Shown piece by piece: positions 8,874 through 17,291 of a DNA stretch of 64,000 nt. The notes under the pieces were generated by a model that was given only the letters and a program-made list of their open reading frames with translations, searched no databases and was not told the DNA's origin. The DNA comes from WVYX01 sp039586815. Its GTDB lineage: Bacteria; Gemmatimonadota; Gemmatimonadetes; Gemmatimonadales; GWC2-71-9. Positions within the stretch are counted from its first letter, which is position 1; the number at the start of each line of letters is the position of its first letter. The DNA lies in assembly GCA_039586815.1 (NCBI GenBank), contig JBDHJR010000013.1:1-64000 (forward strand), written 5' to 3'. The position numbers and the translations under genes are program-made.

Positions 8874-9680
8874 GTGAAATCGCGCATAGCCATCACCATG
8901 GGTTTGATTGCCCTCGTCTCCTCAACGCTGCTGGCGCACGACCTCTTCCTCAAGCTCCAGAGCTACTTCGTCGACCCCGGCGCTGCGGTCGAGATCCTCG
9001 TGCTCAACGGCACATTCGACCAGAGCGAGAACGCCGTGACTGCGGACCGCGTGTTCGACATCTCGCTCGTGACACCCGCGGGAACCGAGCGGCTCGACAC
9101 GGCTGCGTGGCAGGTGGAAGGCGACTCTACCTGGCTGCGACTCCGCACGGGCGAGGCCGGGACGTACGTGGCGGGGGCCGCGACACTGCCGCGGGAGATC
9201 GACCTCACAGCGGAAGAGTTCAACGAGTACCTCGAGCACGACGGCATCCCCGACATCCTGGAGCTGCGCGCGAAGCGGGGCGAGCTTGATCGCCCGGCCA
9301 CTGAGCGATACTCCAAGCACGTGAAGGCCGTGTTCCAGGTGGGTTCCGAGCGGTCGGCGGGTTTCTCCACGGTACTCGGCTACCCGGCAGAGATCGTTCC
9401 GCTGGCCAACCCCTATGAGCTCTCCGTCGGGAGCGCGCTGCGGGTGCGCTGCCTGGTGGATCGCCATCCGGTGCCGGACCAGATGGTGATCTGGGGAGGC
9501 GAAGGCCGCGATGGGCCAATACCCGAGCGGCGCGCACGATGCGACCAGGAGGGCGTGGCTGAAGTGACGATCGACGCGCCGGGGAAGTGGTACGTGAAGT
9601 TCATCAACATGGTTCCCGCGGCCGAGCCCGAGCTCGACTACGTGTCGCGCTGGGCTACGCTCACCTTCGAAACTCGGTGA
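8874..9680 (+). CDS. DUF4198-family periplasmic protein
   Basis: 268 residues from GTG 8874, preceded by GAGAGGT; the ATG at 8832 would add 14 residues without a ribosome site. A signal peptide of about 20 residues ends at LLAHD, and the mature protein starts HDLFLKL, the usual N-terminal His motif of DUF4198 proteins, some of which sit beside nickel or cobalt uptake genes (NikM-like) and may bind metal at the new N terminus. The rest is beta-rich with immunoglobulin-like strand patterns ending in FINMVPA and RWATLTF. It is divergent from the octaheme cytochrome gene and three bases upstream of sixA. Role unknown; metal or copper handling for the cytochrome would be speculation. Confidence 0.7.
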   Translation: MKSRIAITMGLIALVSSTLLAHDLFLKLQSYFVDPGAAVEILVLNGTFDQSENAVTADRVFDISLVTPAGTERLDTAAWQVEGDSTWLRLRTGEAGTYVAGAATLPREIDLTAEEFNEYLEHDGIPDILELRAKRGELDRPATERYSKHVKAVFQVGSERSAGFSTVLGYPAEIVPLANPYELSVGSALRVRCLVDRHPVPDQMVIWGGEGRDGPIPERRARCDQEGVAEVTIDAPGKWYVKFINMVPAAEPELDYVSRWATLTFETR

Positions 9681-9683
9681 GGC

Positions 9684-10199
9684 GTGCGGCTCCTCGTCGT
9701 TCGCCATGCGATTGCCGAGGATCGCGTCGCCTTTGCGGCGACGGGCAAGGAAGATGGTGAGCGTCCTCTGACCGACGAAGGTCGCCGCCGCATGGAGCAG
9801 GGCGCGCGCGGCCTGAAACAGCTTGTCCCCGCGCTGGATCTCGTCGCGACGAGCCCGCTGGTGCGCGCCCTGCAGACCGCCGAGATCCTGGCGGCCGCCT
9901 ACGGCGGGGTCGCCGTAGAGCAGGTCCGGGCGCTCGCGGCGGGAGGTGATCCGGAGACCGTGGTTGAGTGGTTGCGGGGCCGACGTTCGGGTGACGCGTT
10001 GGCAGTCGTGGGCCACGAGCCCGATTGCTCCATCCTCGTATCGCACCTCCTGACTGGCGCCGACGCCTCGTTCGTTCAACTCAAGAAGGGGGCGGCGTGC
10101 CTGCTGGAGTTCGCCGACCGCCCTGCGGTGGGATCAGGTGTGCTGTGCTGGGCCCTGGCGCCGAAGCAGCTTCGGCTCATAGGGGGCGGTGGTGCCTGA
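9684..10199 (+). CDS. sixA: SixA-type phosphohistidine phosphatase
   Basis: 171-residue histidine phosphatase. The N-terminal VVRHAIAED holds the phosphate-accepting His (RHA rather than RHG, as in SixA), TSPLVRALQTAEI provides the second Arg, and VVGHEPD the second catalytic His. The length matches SixA, which removes phosphate from histidine, for example on phosphorelay domains. It begins with GTG three bases after the DUF4198 stop and overlaps the CHAD gene by 11 bases, so translation is probably coupled. SixA and CHAD genes are often neighbours, suggesting a phosphate/polyphosphate context; the convergent gene encodes a PPK1 fusion. Confidence 0.85.
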   Translation: MRLLVVRHAIAEDRVAFAATGKEDGERPLTDEGRRRMEQGARGLKQLVPALDLVATSPLVRALQTAEILAAAYGGVAVEQVRALAAGGDPETVVEWLRGRRSGDALAVVGHEPDCSILVSHLLTGADASFVQLKKGAACLLEFADRPAVGSGVLCWALAPKQLRLIGGGGA

Positions 10200-11169
10200 G
10201 TACCCTCGTGATCTGCTGGACCGCTCCGTTGCCGCGGCCATCGACGGCATCGGTGGCGCGTTGCTGGATGCGGCAGAGGAGGCCCAGGGGCGGTTGGCGG
10301 ATCCCGCGGATCCGGAAGCGCTGCACGACTTCCGCGTGGCGTTGCGCCGGCTACGCAGCGTGGAGCGAGCGTTCCGGGGCCGGATCGGCGATCCCATGGA
10401 GAAGCGGCTGCGCAGGCTGGTGCGCGATCTGGCGCGCGCCACCAATGGCGCACGGGACGCGGAAGTGCAACTCGCGTGGCTCGAGGGACAGCGGGGGGAC
10501 CTCGACGGTGAGCTGCAGTGCGGGTTCACCTGGTTCGTGAAGTGCCTGGAGGAGCGGCGCGACCGGGAGTACGAAGCCAGCATCCGCGCCATCGACGCGG
10601 AGTTTACGGACGTCGACGACGGCGTGCGTACGTGGCTGCAGGCAGGCCGGGATGCGGCAGCCCCTCAGGGTGCCACGTTCGCAACGGTACTGGGCGAGCT
10701 GATCGAGGAGCACGTCGACGCACTGGAGGAAAAGCTGGCCGCGATCCACGTGCCCGAGGACGAAACGGCAGTGCATCAGGCGCGCATCGCAGCCAAGCGA
10801 TTGCGTTACCTGCTGGAGCTGGTCGCAGTGGAAATAGGGGTAGCGATGGAGGCCGTCACACGCCTCAAGGGATTACAGGACGTGCTGGGAGAGTTGCACG
10901 ATCTGCAGGTGCTGGATCACGAGTTCACGGTGGCCCTCGACAAGGAGATCGATCCGGCCGAGCGATGCGACGCGGCCCCCGGCGTGCTGGCGCTCGCTCG
11001 CGCGGGCCGCGAGGCGCAAGTCGGGCTCTACCAGGCGTTCGAGACCGAGTGGCGCAACGGCGGTCTCGCCTGCCTCCGCCGCGAACTCGATGCCGTGCTC
11101 GAAGTGCTCCGCGCCCATCGCGCGGGTGCGCCGGTCGAGGTGAGTCGCAGGGAGGACCCGGCTACCTGA
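10189..11169 (+). CDS. CHAD-domain protein (polyphosphate-binding)
   Basis: 326 residues, almost entirely helical. The two CHAD half-repeats are visible from their conserved basic helices: ALHDFRVALRRLR near 44-56 and AVHQARIAAKRLRYL near 194-208. CHAD domains form a helical bundle whose conserved histidines and arginines bind inorganic polyphosphate, and CHAD proteins localise to polyphosphate granules. It starts with GTG (10189 or the next codon 10192) inside the end of sixA, and ends four bases before the convergent DUF4956-PPK1 fusion. The setting supports a role in polyphosphate storage. No CYTH (triphosphatase) domain is fused, unlike many CHAD proteins. Confidence 0.88.
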   Translation: MVPEYPRDLLDRSVAAAIDGIGGALLDAAEEAQGRLADPADPEALHDFRVALRRLRSVERAFRGRIGDPMEKRLRRLVRDLARATNGARDAEVQLAWLEGQRGDLDGELQCGFTWFVKCLEERRDREYEASIRAIDAEFTDVDDGVRTWLQAGRDAAAPQGATFATVLGELIEEHVDALEEKLAAIHVPEDETAVHQARIAAKRLRYLLELVAVEIGVAMEAVTRLKGLQDVLGELHDLQVLDHEFTVALDKEIDPAERCDAAPGVLALARAGREAQVGLYQAFETEWRNGGLACLRRELDAVLEVLRAHRAGAPVEVSRREDPAT

Positions 11170-11173
11170 ACGC

Positions 11174-13975
11174 CTAGACCGTAACCAGCCGCGCGAGGAA
11201 CTCATCCTGCGCGCTCACCGCTCCATCGCCCGGGGTGCGCGGCACGTACGACCCGTCCTGATGCATCTCCCACGCCTGGGGGTCGTTCATCTCGATCTCG
11301 AGGATCTCGTCCAGCCGCATCTGCAGTTGGGGGTCGTGCACGGGGGTTACGACCTCCACCCTGCGGCGCAGGTTGCGCCCCCGCCAGTCCGCGGATCCGA
11401 TGTAGAACGCGGGTGAGCCAGCGTTCGCGAACACGTAGATCCGGGCGTGCTCCAGGAACCGGCCCACGGCACTCACCACCCGAATGTTCTCGGACAAGCC
11501 GGTAACACCGGGACGTAGGCAGCAGATGCCACGCACGACCAGATCGATCGTCACACCGGCCTTGGAGGCCTTGTACAGTGATTCGATGATCTCGGCGTCG
11601 GCCAGGCCGTTGAGCTTGGCCCTGATGTACCCCGTGCCGCCGGCCTCGGCGTGTTCCGTCTCCCGCGCGATCAGCTCCTGGAACGTTTGGAGCATGTATG
11701 TGGGCGCCACCACCAGCTCCTGGAATATCGCCGCCGGCGGTCGCGTCGAGCCGGTGAGCTCGTTGAACAGCACTCCGGCGTCGGTGCAGAGGTCCTCGTT
11801 GGTCGTGAGAAGATCCAGGTCGGTGTACAGCCGTGCGGTGGAGGCGTTGTAGTTCCCGGTTCCGATGTGCAGGTACCGCTTGAGGGCGTCGCCGTTGCGG
11901 CGGACTACGAGGGCGAACTTGGCGTGCGTCTTGTGCTTCACCAGTCCTGTCACAACGTGGATGCCGCTGCGCTCGAGCTGCTTGGCCCAGAAGATGTTCA
12001 ACTCCTCGTCGAAGCGCGCCTTCACTTCCACGAACACGGAGATGTCCTTGCCGGCCTGGGCCGCGCTCTTGAGGGCGTCGGCGAGGCGGGACGGCCCCCC
12101 CGGCCGGTACAGCGTGAGCTTGATGGAAACGACGTCCGGATCTTCGGCGGCCTCACACAGGAAGCGCTCCACCGACTCCTCGTACGACTCGTACGGCCGA
12201 TGCACCAGTACGTCGCGCTCCTCCAGCACATCGAACACCGGGCGATCGGGCTCGATGGGCACGCTGGGGGTGAACACCGGGTACTCGTGCTCGGGCAGCG
12301 GCAGCTGGGCCAGCTCGCTCACCGCTCCCAGATCGATCATGCCGTCCAACTCGTAGATGTCCGCTGGATCGAGTGGCACGCCCTTGCCCGACTCCTCGCG
12401 GCGCAGGTGACTGAGGAGCAGGTCGCGCACGGGGAAGGGCATCGAGCGCTCTACCTCGATGCGCACCACCGCACCCTGAGGTCTGCGCTTGACCTCGTCT
12501 TCGATTACCTCGAGGAAGGTCTCCGCAGTAGCCGCCGCGAATGTCACTTCGGCGCTGCGAGTCAGCCGGAAGGGCGCTACCTCGAGCACCTCCCGGTTGG
12601 GGTAGAGCGTGTTGATGTGCGCCCGGATGAGCTCCTCGATCGTCATGAAGTCGTTCGTGTTGGGTAGCTGCACGAAGCGCGGTACGGCATCGGGTACGTC
12701 GATTACCACGAAGTGGTCGCGGCCCGTGCGTTGGTCACGCACGACCAGAGCCAGCGAGAGGAGCAGCTCCTCCACGTAGGGCACGGGGTGCCCCGGTGCC
12801 GTAGTGATCGCCTTGGGCGTGAGCAGCGGGAACACCCGCTCGTCGAAATAGCCGCGCACGTACTCCTGCGCGCTCGGGTCGAGCTGCTCGTAGTCTAGGA
12901 TTCGTATGCCGCTGGGCTCGAGCCCGCGCGCCTGCAGCTCGTCAAAGCAGCGGTACTGTCTCCGTACCAGGGCGCGCATCCGCGTGGTGATCGCGTTGAG
13001 TAGCTCTTTCGGCGTGCGTCCGTCGATCGCTTTCCTGGTGACGCCTTCGGCCACAGCCTGCTTGAGGCCCCCCACCCTGATCATGAAGAACTCGTCGATG
13101 TTGCGGCCGAAGATCGACAAGAATCGCAGCCGTGCCAGCAGGGGCGTGTCCGGATCCTCGGCCAGCGCCAGCACGCGGCCCTGGAATTCCAGCAGGCTCA
13201 GCTCGGGGTTGATCGTCGCCGCCACCGGCTGCTCGTGTTCCTCCCTCTCGGGGAGCGCGAGCAGGGCGTTCGCGTCGAGGAAGAGCGAGCCGCGGCGCCG
13301 CTTGGGCAGCGCCGGCGCATCTCCGACGCTCGTTCCCCTCTTGAGCTCGGTGGCAGGCGCGGCCCCCGGCCCGTATATGTCGCCCACGTTGAAGCGCCAC
13401 AGGTAGAGCGACACGAGGTTGAAGAGTGAGGACACGACGAACGCGACCGCGAGGGCCTGAATGCCAGCTGCGAGCCCCACGGCGATCGCAAGGAAGATGT
13501 ACACCGCATCCTTGGTGTCCTGCAGCGTGTGGCGGAACCGCACGGCGGCCACGATGCCGGCGAGACTGAACGCCAGGGCGACGGAGTCCTGCACGATGAT
13601 CACGATCCCCGTCACCGCGATGGGGAGCATGATTATCGTGTGCACCATCGACTGGTCGTAGCGTACCTGGCTCTTGGTCGTGATGTAGACCTTGGCGATG
13701 GGAATCACGAGCAGCAACGCGCCGAGGACCGCGATGAGCGTGCGGAATGCAGGGTAGGGGCGCGCCAGGAAGCCTCCCGCCCCCTGCTCGCTCGGATCCA
13801 CGCCGGACTGCAGCTCCGGTGGCACATCCAGGCCCAGGATGTCGCGAGCGCGCTCCATCGAGAAGGCGCTCTGCAGCAGCGGGAACAGCCTGACGAGCAC
13901 CAAGAGGGCTACGGCCAGCAGGATGTAGTATCCCACGAGCCGGACGACTGGAGCTTGGAAGAACCGGCGAATCAT
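11174..13975 (-). CDS. ppk: DUF4956 membrane domain fused to polyphosphate kinase PPK1
   Basis: 933 residues, about 240 longer than usual PPK1. Residues 1-200 are a membrane domain with about five helices and the DUF4956 hallmark AAVRFRHTLQDTKDAVYIF (143-161). A charged linker (205-255) leads into a complete PPK1 (257-925): N-terminal domain with FGRNIDEFFMIRVGGLK, the HPYESYEES-type motif at 592-600, and both active-site histidines, H684 in KTHAK (the phosphorylated His in E. coli PPK1) and H843 in EHARIYVF. PPK1 makes polyphosphate from ATP. DUF4956 proteins usually stand beside VTC-like polyphosphate polymerase domains, so the fusion suggests polyphosphate made at, or moved across, the inner membrane. 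The latter is inference. Confidence 0.92.
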   Translation of the reverse strand: MIRRFFQAPVVRLVGYYILLAVALLVLVRLFPLLQSAFSMERARDILGLDVPPELQSGVDPSEQGAGGFLARPYPAFRTLIAVLGALLLVIPIAKVYITTKSQVRYDQSMVHTIIMLPIAVTGIVIIVQDSVALAFSLAGIVAAVRFRHTLQDTKDAVYIFLAIAVGLAAGIQALAVAFVVSSLFNLVSLYLWRFNVGDIYGPGAAPATELKRGTSVGDAPALPKRRRGSLFLDANALLALPEREEHEQPVAATINPELSLLEFQGRVLALAEDPDTPLLARLRFLSIFGRNIDEFFMIRVGGLKQAVAEGVTRKAIDGRTPKELLNAITTRMRALVRRQYRCFDELQARGLEPSGIRILDYEQLDPSAQEYVRGYFDERVFPLLTPKAITTAPGHPVPYVEELLLSLALVVRDQRTGRDHFVVIDVPDAVPRFVQLPNTNDFMTIEELIRAHINTLYPNREVLEVAPFRLTRSAEVTFAAATAETFLEVIEDEVKRRPQGAVVRIEVERSMPFPVRDLLLSHLRREESGKGVPLDPADIYELDGMIDLGAVSELAQLPLPEHEYPVFTPSVPIEPDRPVFDVLEERDVLVHRPYESYEESVERFLCEAAEDPDVVSIKLTLYRPGGPSRLADALKSAAQAGKDISVFVEVKARFDEELNIFWAKQLERSGIHVVTGLVKHKTHAKFALVVRRNGDALKRYLHIGTGNYNASTARLYTDLDLLTTNEDLCTDAGVLFNELTGSTRPPAAIFQELVVAPTYMLQTFQELIARETEHAEAGGTGYIRAKLNGLADAEIIESLYKASKAGVTIDLVVRGICCLRPGVTGLSENIRVVSAVGRFLEHARIYVFANAGSPAFYIGSADWRGRNLRRRVEVVTPVHDPQLQMRLDEILEIEMNDPQAWEMHQDGSYVPRTPGDGAVSAQDEFLARLVTV

Positions 13976-14085
13976 GTCAGTTGACGGTGCTCCGGTAGGA
14001 GTCGGGCGTCATGGGTCGCTCTGGGAGCGCACCGTGCGCACAAAAACTACGGTGAGCCCGTGGACCCTGCTAGTGGGGGGAAAGA

Positions 14086-14111
14086 GAGAGGGGAGCCAAG
14101 GCTCCCCTCTC
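14086..14111 (-). terminator. Intrinsic terminator of the DUF4384 gene
   Basis: Perfect 12-base inverted repeat (GAGAGGGGAGCC / GGCTCCCCTCTC) with a two-base loop, six bases beyond the minus-strand stop. On the minus strand it is followed by TCTTTCCC, a weak T-tract. Confidence 0.8.
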
Positions 14112-14117
14112 ACCCTG

Positions 14118-15953
14118 CTACGGGCGTCGCGGCCCGGACCGCGCTGCGGGGCGCGGCGTACTCCTCGGTGGGGTCCGGGGCGCACTCGGCCGCGCCTGCG
14201 GCCGGGGTGTCGATGGCCTGCTGGGCGGGCTCACCGACGGCTGCGACGAGGGCTGCGACCGGATCTGGGTGGGGCTCGGACGCGGCGCAGCCCTGCTGGG
14301 CGACGCCCGCCGCTCCAGGGTCGGCCGGCCTGCCGGCGCGCTCACCCTGGGTGCCGCCCCACTGCGCGGTGCCGTGCGCTGGGGGCTCGTGATCTGCCGC
14401 AGTGTGCTGCGCAGCGAGTTCTTGCTCTGCGTGGGCGGCTGCGGCGACGTCCGCTGCGGGCTCACACTCCGCTGCTGCAGCGTCTGCCGCGTCCCGGCCT
14501 TGCTGCCGGTCGCCGACCGGGCCGCGGAGCCCGGCTCGATCTGCCGGCGCTGCGCTGCCGCTCTCCCGCCGGTGGCCCCGGCATCACCCCGCGGCTGCGT
14601 GTTCGGCGTGTTGCGCTCCCGCAGGTTGGTTGGTTGCTGCACACGGCGGCCTGTGTTCTGGGCCGCACCCGGCTGCTGACGCTGGTCCGTCACCGGAATC
14701 GTGCGCCTGCCGTCGGTGACGCCCCAACCGTCGGGCTGCACCTGGCGGCCGGCGTTGGTCGTCGGACCGGCGCGGCGCTCGATGGTGGGCCGCCCCGCGG
14801 TGCTCGCCTGGCCGGCGCCACGGACATCGGTTGCCGGCGCGATGCGGCGGCCCGCCGTCTGGGCGGCCGTGCCGGTCCCCGTCGTCGGCGCGACGCGGCG
14901 CCCCGCCATCTGGGCGGCCGTTCCCACGCCCGTGGGTGCGGTGCGCCGAGAAGGTGCCCCGACGTAGCGGGAGTAACTGGCGAACTGTCCACCCGTGGCG
15001 GAGCGGCTGCTACGCTGCCAGTTCGTGATGCCACCGGACGCCAGTCCGCGCTGGGCGTCGTGCTTGAACGTGTAACGCGGCAGTACGTAGGCACCGACGC
15101 CGTAGTTGTAGGACGCGCCGCCGTGGTAGTAACCGCTACCGTAGTACCCGTAGTACGGATACCCGGAGTAATAGTAGGGTCCGCCGTAGTAGCAGCACCC
15201 GTACCGGTAATACGGGTAGTAGCCATAGTAGCCGTAGTGGTGCGGCCAGCCCCAGCCCCAATACGGGCTGCCCCAGCCCCAGCCTATGCTGCCCCACCCC
15301 CAGCTGATCCCGAAGCCGAAGTACGGGCCCCACCCCCCTCCGTAGTACGGGTAGCCCCAGTAGGGATAGCCATATCCGTAGCCCCACCCGCCACTTACAT
15401 AGACCGTCCTGCCACCCCCTCCGGAGCTCGCCGCCTGCTGCGCCACTCCGTAATGCGTCAGGTCGTAATCGAAGTAGGTGCCTTCACCGGCCATCTGTCC
15501 GGCCAGCGCGGTCAGCTCGGCCTGTGCGTCGAGTCCCTCGTTGAGCCGCCACGTTTCCAGCAGGCGGTAATCCCAGTGATTGTTGCGCACGAAGGCGTCG
15601 AACCCAAACGGGTCACGCGAGAAGGCGGCGTAGACCGTTCCGGCGCCGCTGGCGGCATATATCTGGAATGCTTCCCGATCGCCGCGGCCCCGTACCTCGA
15701 AGTCCTGGCCGCCGCGCACGTAGTTGTCGTGGAAGGGGTCCAGCGGGAAGAGCACCCGGATTCTGCCGTCGGCCTCGGCGTGCAGAATCACGAGGTATCC
15801 ATCCGTTTCGACGCGCGTGAAGACCCTGACCCGATTCCCGCGCTCGAGGTCGCCCCTCTTGTCGAGCCAGACTTTGACGGGCGGCTCTTGTGCGCTCTGG
15901 ATCGCCTCGGTCGGCGCGAGCGTCAGTGTGGTGAGCAGTAGCGCAGTGAGCAT
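14118..15953 (-). CDS. Exported DUF4384 protein with Gly/Tyr/Trp-rich and Arg/Pro-rich low-complexity tail
   Basis: 611 residues. A signal peptide (to about 20) precedes a DUF4384-like domain (about 26-125, KVWLDKRGDLERG and VILHAEADGRIRVLFP). Residues about 187-285 are extreme low complexity made almost only of G, Y, W, P and S, with repeats such as GWGWGSPYWGWGW and a CC pair. Residues 290-611 are rich in R, T, P, Q and A, with near repeats such as GRRVAPTTGTG / GRRIAPATD, giving a very basic tail. DUF4384 domains occur in surface and effector-like proteins. The Gly/Tyr segment could be adhesive or phase-separating; this is inference. The long plus-strand frame over the same region (13974-15941) is a compositional shadow. 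Confidence 0.75.
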   Translation of the reverse strand: MLTALLLTTLTLAPTEAIQSAQEPPVKVWLDKRGDLERGNRVRVFTRVETDGYLVILHAEADGRIRVLFPLDPFHDNYVRGGQDFEVRGRGDREAFQIYAASGAGTVYAAFSRDPFGFDAFVRNNHWDYRLLETWRLNEGLDAQAELTALAGQMAGEGTYFDYDLTHYGVAQQAASSGGGGRTVYVSGGWGYGYGYPYWGYPYYGGGWGPYFGFGISWGWGSIGWGWGSPYWGWGWPHHYGYYGYYPYYRYGCCYYGGPYYYSGYPYYGYYGSGYYHGGASYNYGVGAYVLPRYTFKHDAQRGLASGGITNWQRSSRSATGGQFASYSRYVGAPSRRTAPTGVGTAAQMAGRRVAPTTGTGTAAQTAGRRIAPATDVRGAGQASTAGRPTIERRAGPTTNAGRQVQPDGWGVTDGRRTIPVTDQRQQPGAAQNTGRRVQQPTNLRERNTPNTQPRGDAGATGGRAAAQRRQIEPGSAARSATGSKAGTRQTLQQRSVSPQRTSPQPPTQSKNSLRSTLRQITSPQRTAPRSGAAPRVSAPAGRPTLERRASPSRAAPRPSPTQIRSQPSSQPSVSPPSRPSTPRPQARPSAPRTPPRSTPRPAARSGPRRP

Positions 15954-16059
15954 CTGAACCTCCCCCGGTCGAAGCCGCTACGACCAGTCTTCCGCCCACC
16001 TATTTGGCAAGTTGCGGGCCAGAACTCAATACGTTGTCCTGCAACGACTTAGCTAATCC

Positions 16060-16093
16060 CTGTCCTGCCCGAATCGTCCTCGGTTCGGGACAG
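16060..16093 (-). terminator. Hairpin after the HisC-like gene
   Basis: CTGT..CCCGAA (16060-16073) pairs with TTCGGGACAG (16084-16093), with a four-base bulge and a ten-base loop, directly after the minus-strand stop. There is no clear T-tract. The 143-base gap 15954-16096 also holds the weak 5-base repeat CGTTG/CAACG at 16032-16046 and nothing else I recognise. Confidence 0.45.
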
Positions 16094-16096
16094 CTG

Positions 16097-17218
16097 TCAC
16101 ACCCAGCCCTCCTGGCGGAACGAGCGCAGCACCTCCGCGAAGGTCTCCATCTCGTCCGGTGTGCCGATGGAGAGCCGGCAGTGGTCCAGCATCGGGGGGA
16201 ACGGTCGCCCCACCCAGATTCCCATCTCCCGCATGCGCTGGCGGTAGGCCTGCAGCTCTCCGTTGATGCGGTGCATCACGAAGTTCGTGTGGCTCGGTAC
16301 GTAGGCCAGCCCCAGCTCGTCGAGGCACGCGTACAGGATCTCCTTGCCGCGCTGGTTCACGTCGAGGCTGCTCCGCACGAAATCGGGATCCCGCAGGCTG
16401 GCCAACCCGGCCACGGTGGCGAAGTGGTTCGAGTTGTTACGCACGCGCAGCCGCCGCACCCGCTGCGCCGTGTCGGGGTGGGTGATCGCGTATCCGAGGC
16501 GGATGCCGGCCATGCCGTACACCTTGGAGAAGGTGCGGGCCACGATCACGTTGGGCCGGTCGGGCACCCACTTGAGAGCCGACCAGTAGCGGGTGTCCCG
16601 CACGTAGTCGTAGTACGCCTCGTCCACCAGGAAGTACATGTTCTCGGGCGCCGACTCGATCCAGGCGTCGATGTCCGCGCTCGGCGTGAGTGTGCCCGTC
16701 GGGTTGTTCGGGTTGCATAGGTAGACGAGCACTGCGCCCTTTGCCTCGTTCGCCGCCTGCCGCATGCGCTCCAGGTCGTGCGCGCCGTCGGCCATGAGCG
16801 GCACCTTCAGCTGCCGTATGTCGAACGGCCCCGCATACCAGGGTGCGTCCTCATACGTAGGCTCGGCGAGCACCAACGCGCCCGCCGGGGCGGCCAGGGC
16901 CTGCACCGCCATCTTGAGCACCTCGGTCGAGCCTGCCCCGATGACGAACGTCTCACGCGGCATGCCGTGCTTGGTGGCGAGCGCCGCGATCAGCTGATCG
17001 CGGCCGCGAGGATAGCGGTTCGCGTCCACCATGCCGTCGATGATCGCCTGCCGAGCCAGTGGAGAGATCCCCAGGGGGTTCTCGTTCGAGCTCAAGCGGA
17101 TGGGTCCTTCGGGGTGGCGGCGTGGTTCGGCCTCGATGAGGCCAGGTGCCAGCGCGGTTCCGCCCGCGCCCATCAAGCCGGCCGCAATGCTGCTGCGGAG
17201 GAAGGTTCGTCGCTGCAT
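16097..17218 (-). CDS. Tat-exported HisC-like class I/II aminotransferase
   Basis: 373 residues from ATG 17218. The N terminus QRRTFLRSS followed by a hydrophobic stretch rich in Ala/Gly (to about 27) is a twin-arginine signal. The rest is a full fold-type I PLP aminotransferase close to histidinol-phosphate aminotransferase: SSNENPLG near 43, CNPNNPTGT, DEAYYDY and the lysine in TFSKVYGMAGIRLGY, then a C-terminal RLSIGTPDEM. HisC works in the cytosol, so an exported member probably has another substrate; Tat export fits because PLP is inserted before transport. The frame extends upstream to 17410 without homology. The gene stands downstream of tenA on the same strand, 73 bases away. Substrate unknown. 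Confidence 0.85.
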   Translation of the reverse strand: MQRRTFLRSSIAAGLMGAGGTALAPGLIEAEPRRHPEGPIRLSSNENPLGISPLARQAIIDGMVDANRYPRGRDQLIAALATKHGMPRETFVIGAGSTEVLKMAVQALAAPAGALVLAEPTYEDAPWYAGPFDIRQLKVPLMADGAHDLERMRQAANEAKGAVLVYLCNPNNPTGTLTPSADIDAWIESAPENMYFLVDEAYYDYVRDTRYWSALKWVPDRPNVIVARTFSKVYGMAGIRLGYAITHPDTAQRVRRLRVRNNSNHFATVAGLASLRDPDFVRSSLDVNQRGKEILYACLDELGLAYVPSHTNFVMHRINGELQAYRQRMREMGIWVGRPFPPMLDHCRLSIGTPDEMETFAEVLRSFRQEGWV

Positions 17219-17291
17219 GAGGCCTCTCGCGCGAGTGGGAATTGGATAACGATACGGGCGCCGCGGTATCGCGGCTAGAGCGACGTGCGCG

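Noticed and set aside
7523..9289. A 588-codon open frame on the plus strand over the octaheme gene
   Set aside because: It is antisense to the eight-heme protein and rich in H, R and A from mirrored GC-rich codons, with no domain signal.
13974..15941. A 655-codon plus-strand frame over the DUF4384 gene
   Set aside because: The minus strand has a signal peptide, a recognisable domain and a terminator; the plus frame is a compositional shadow of low-complexity DNA.
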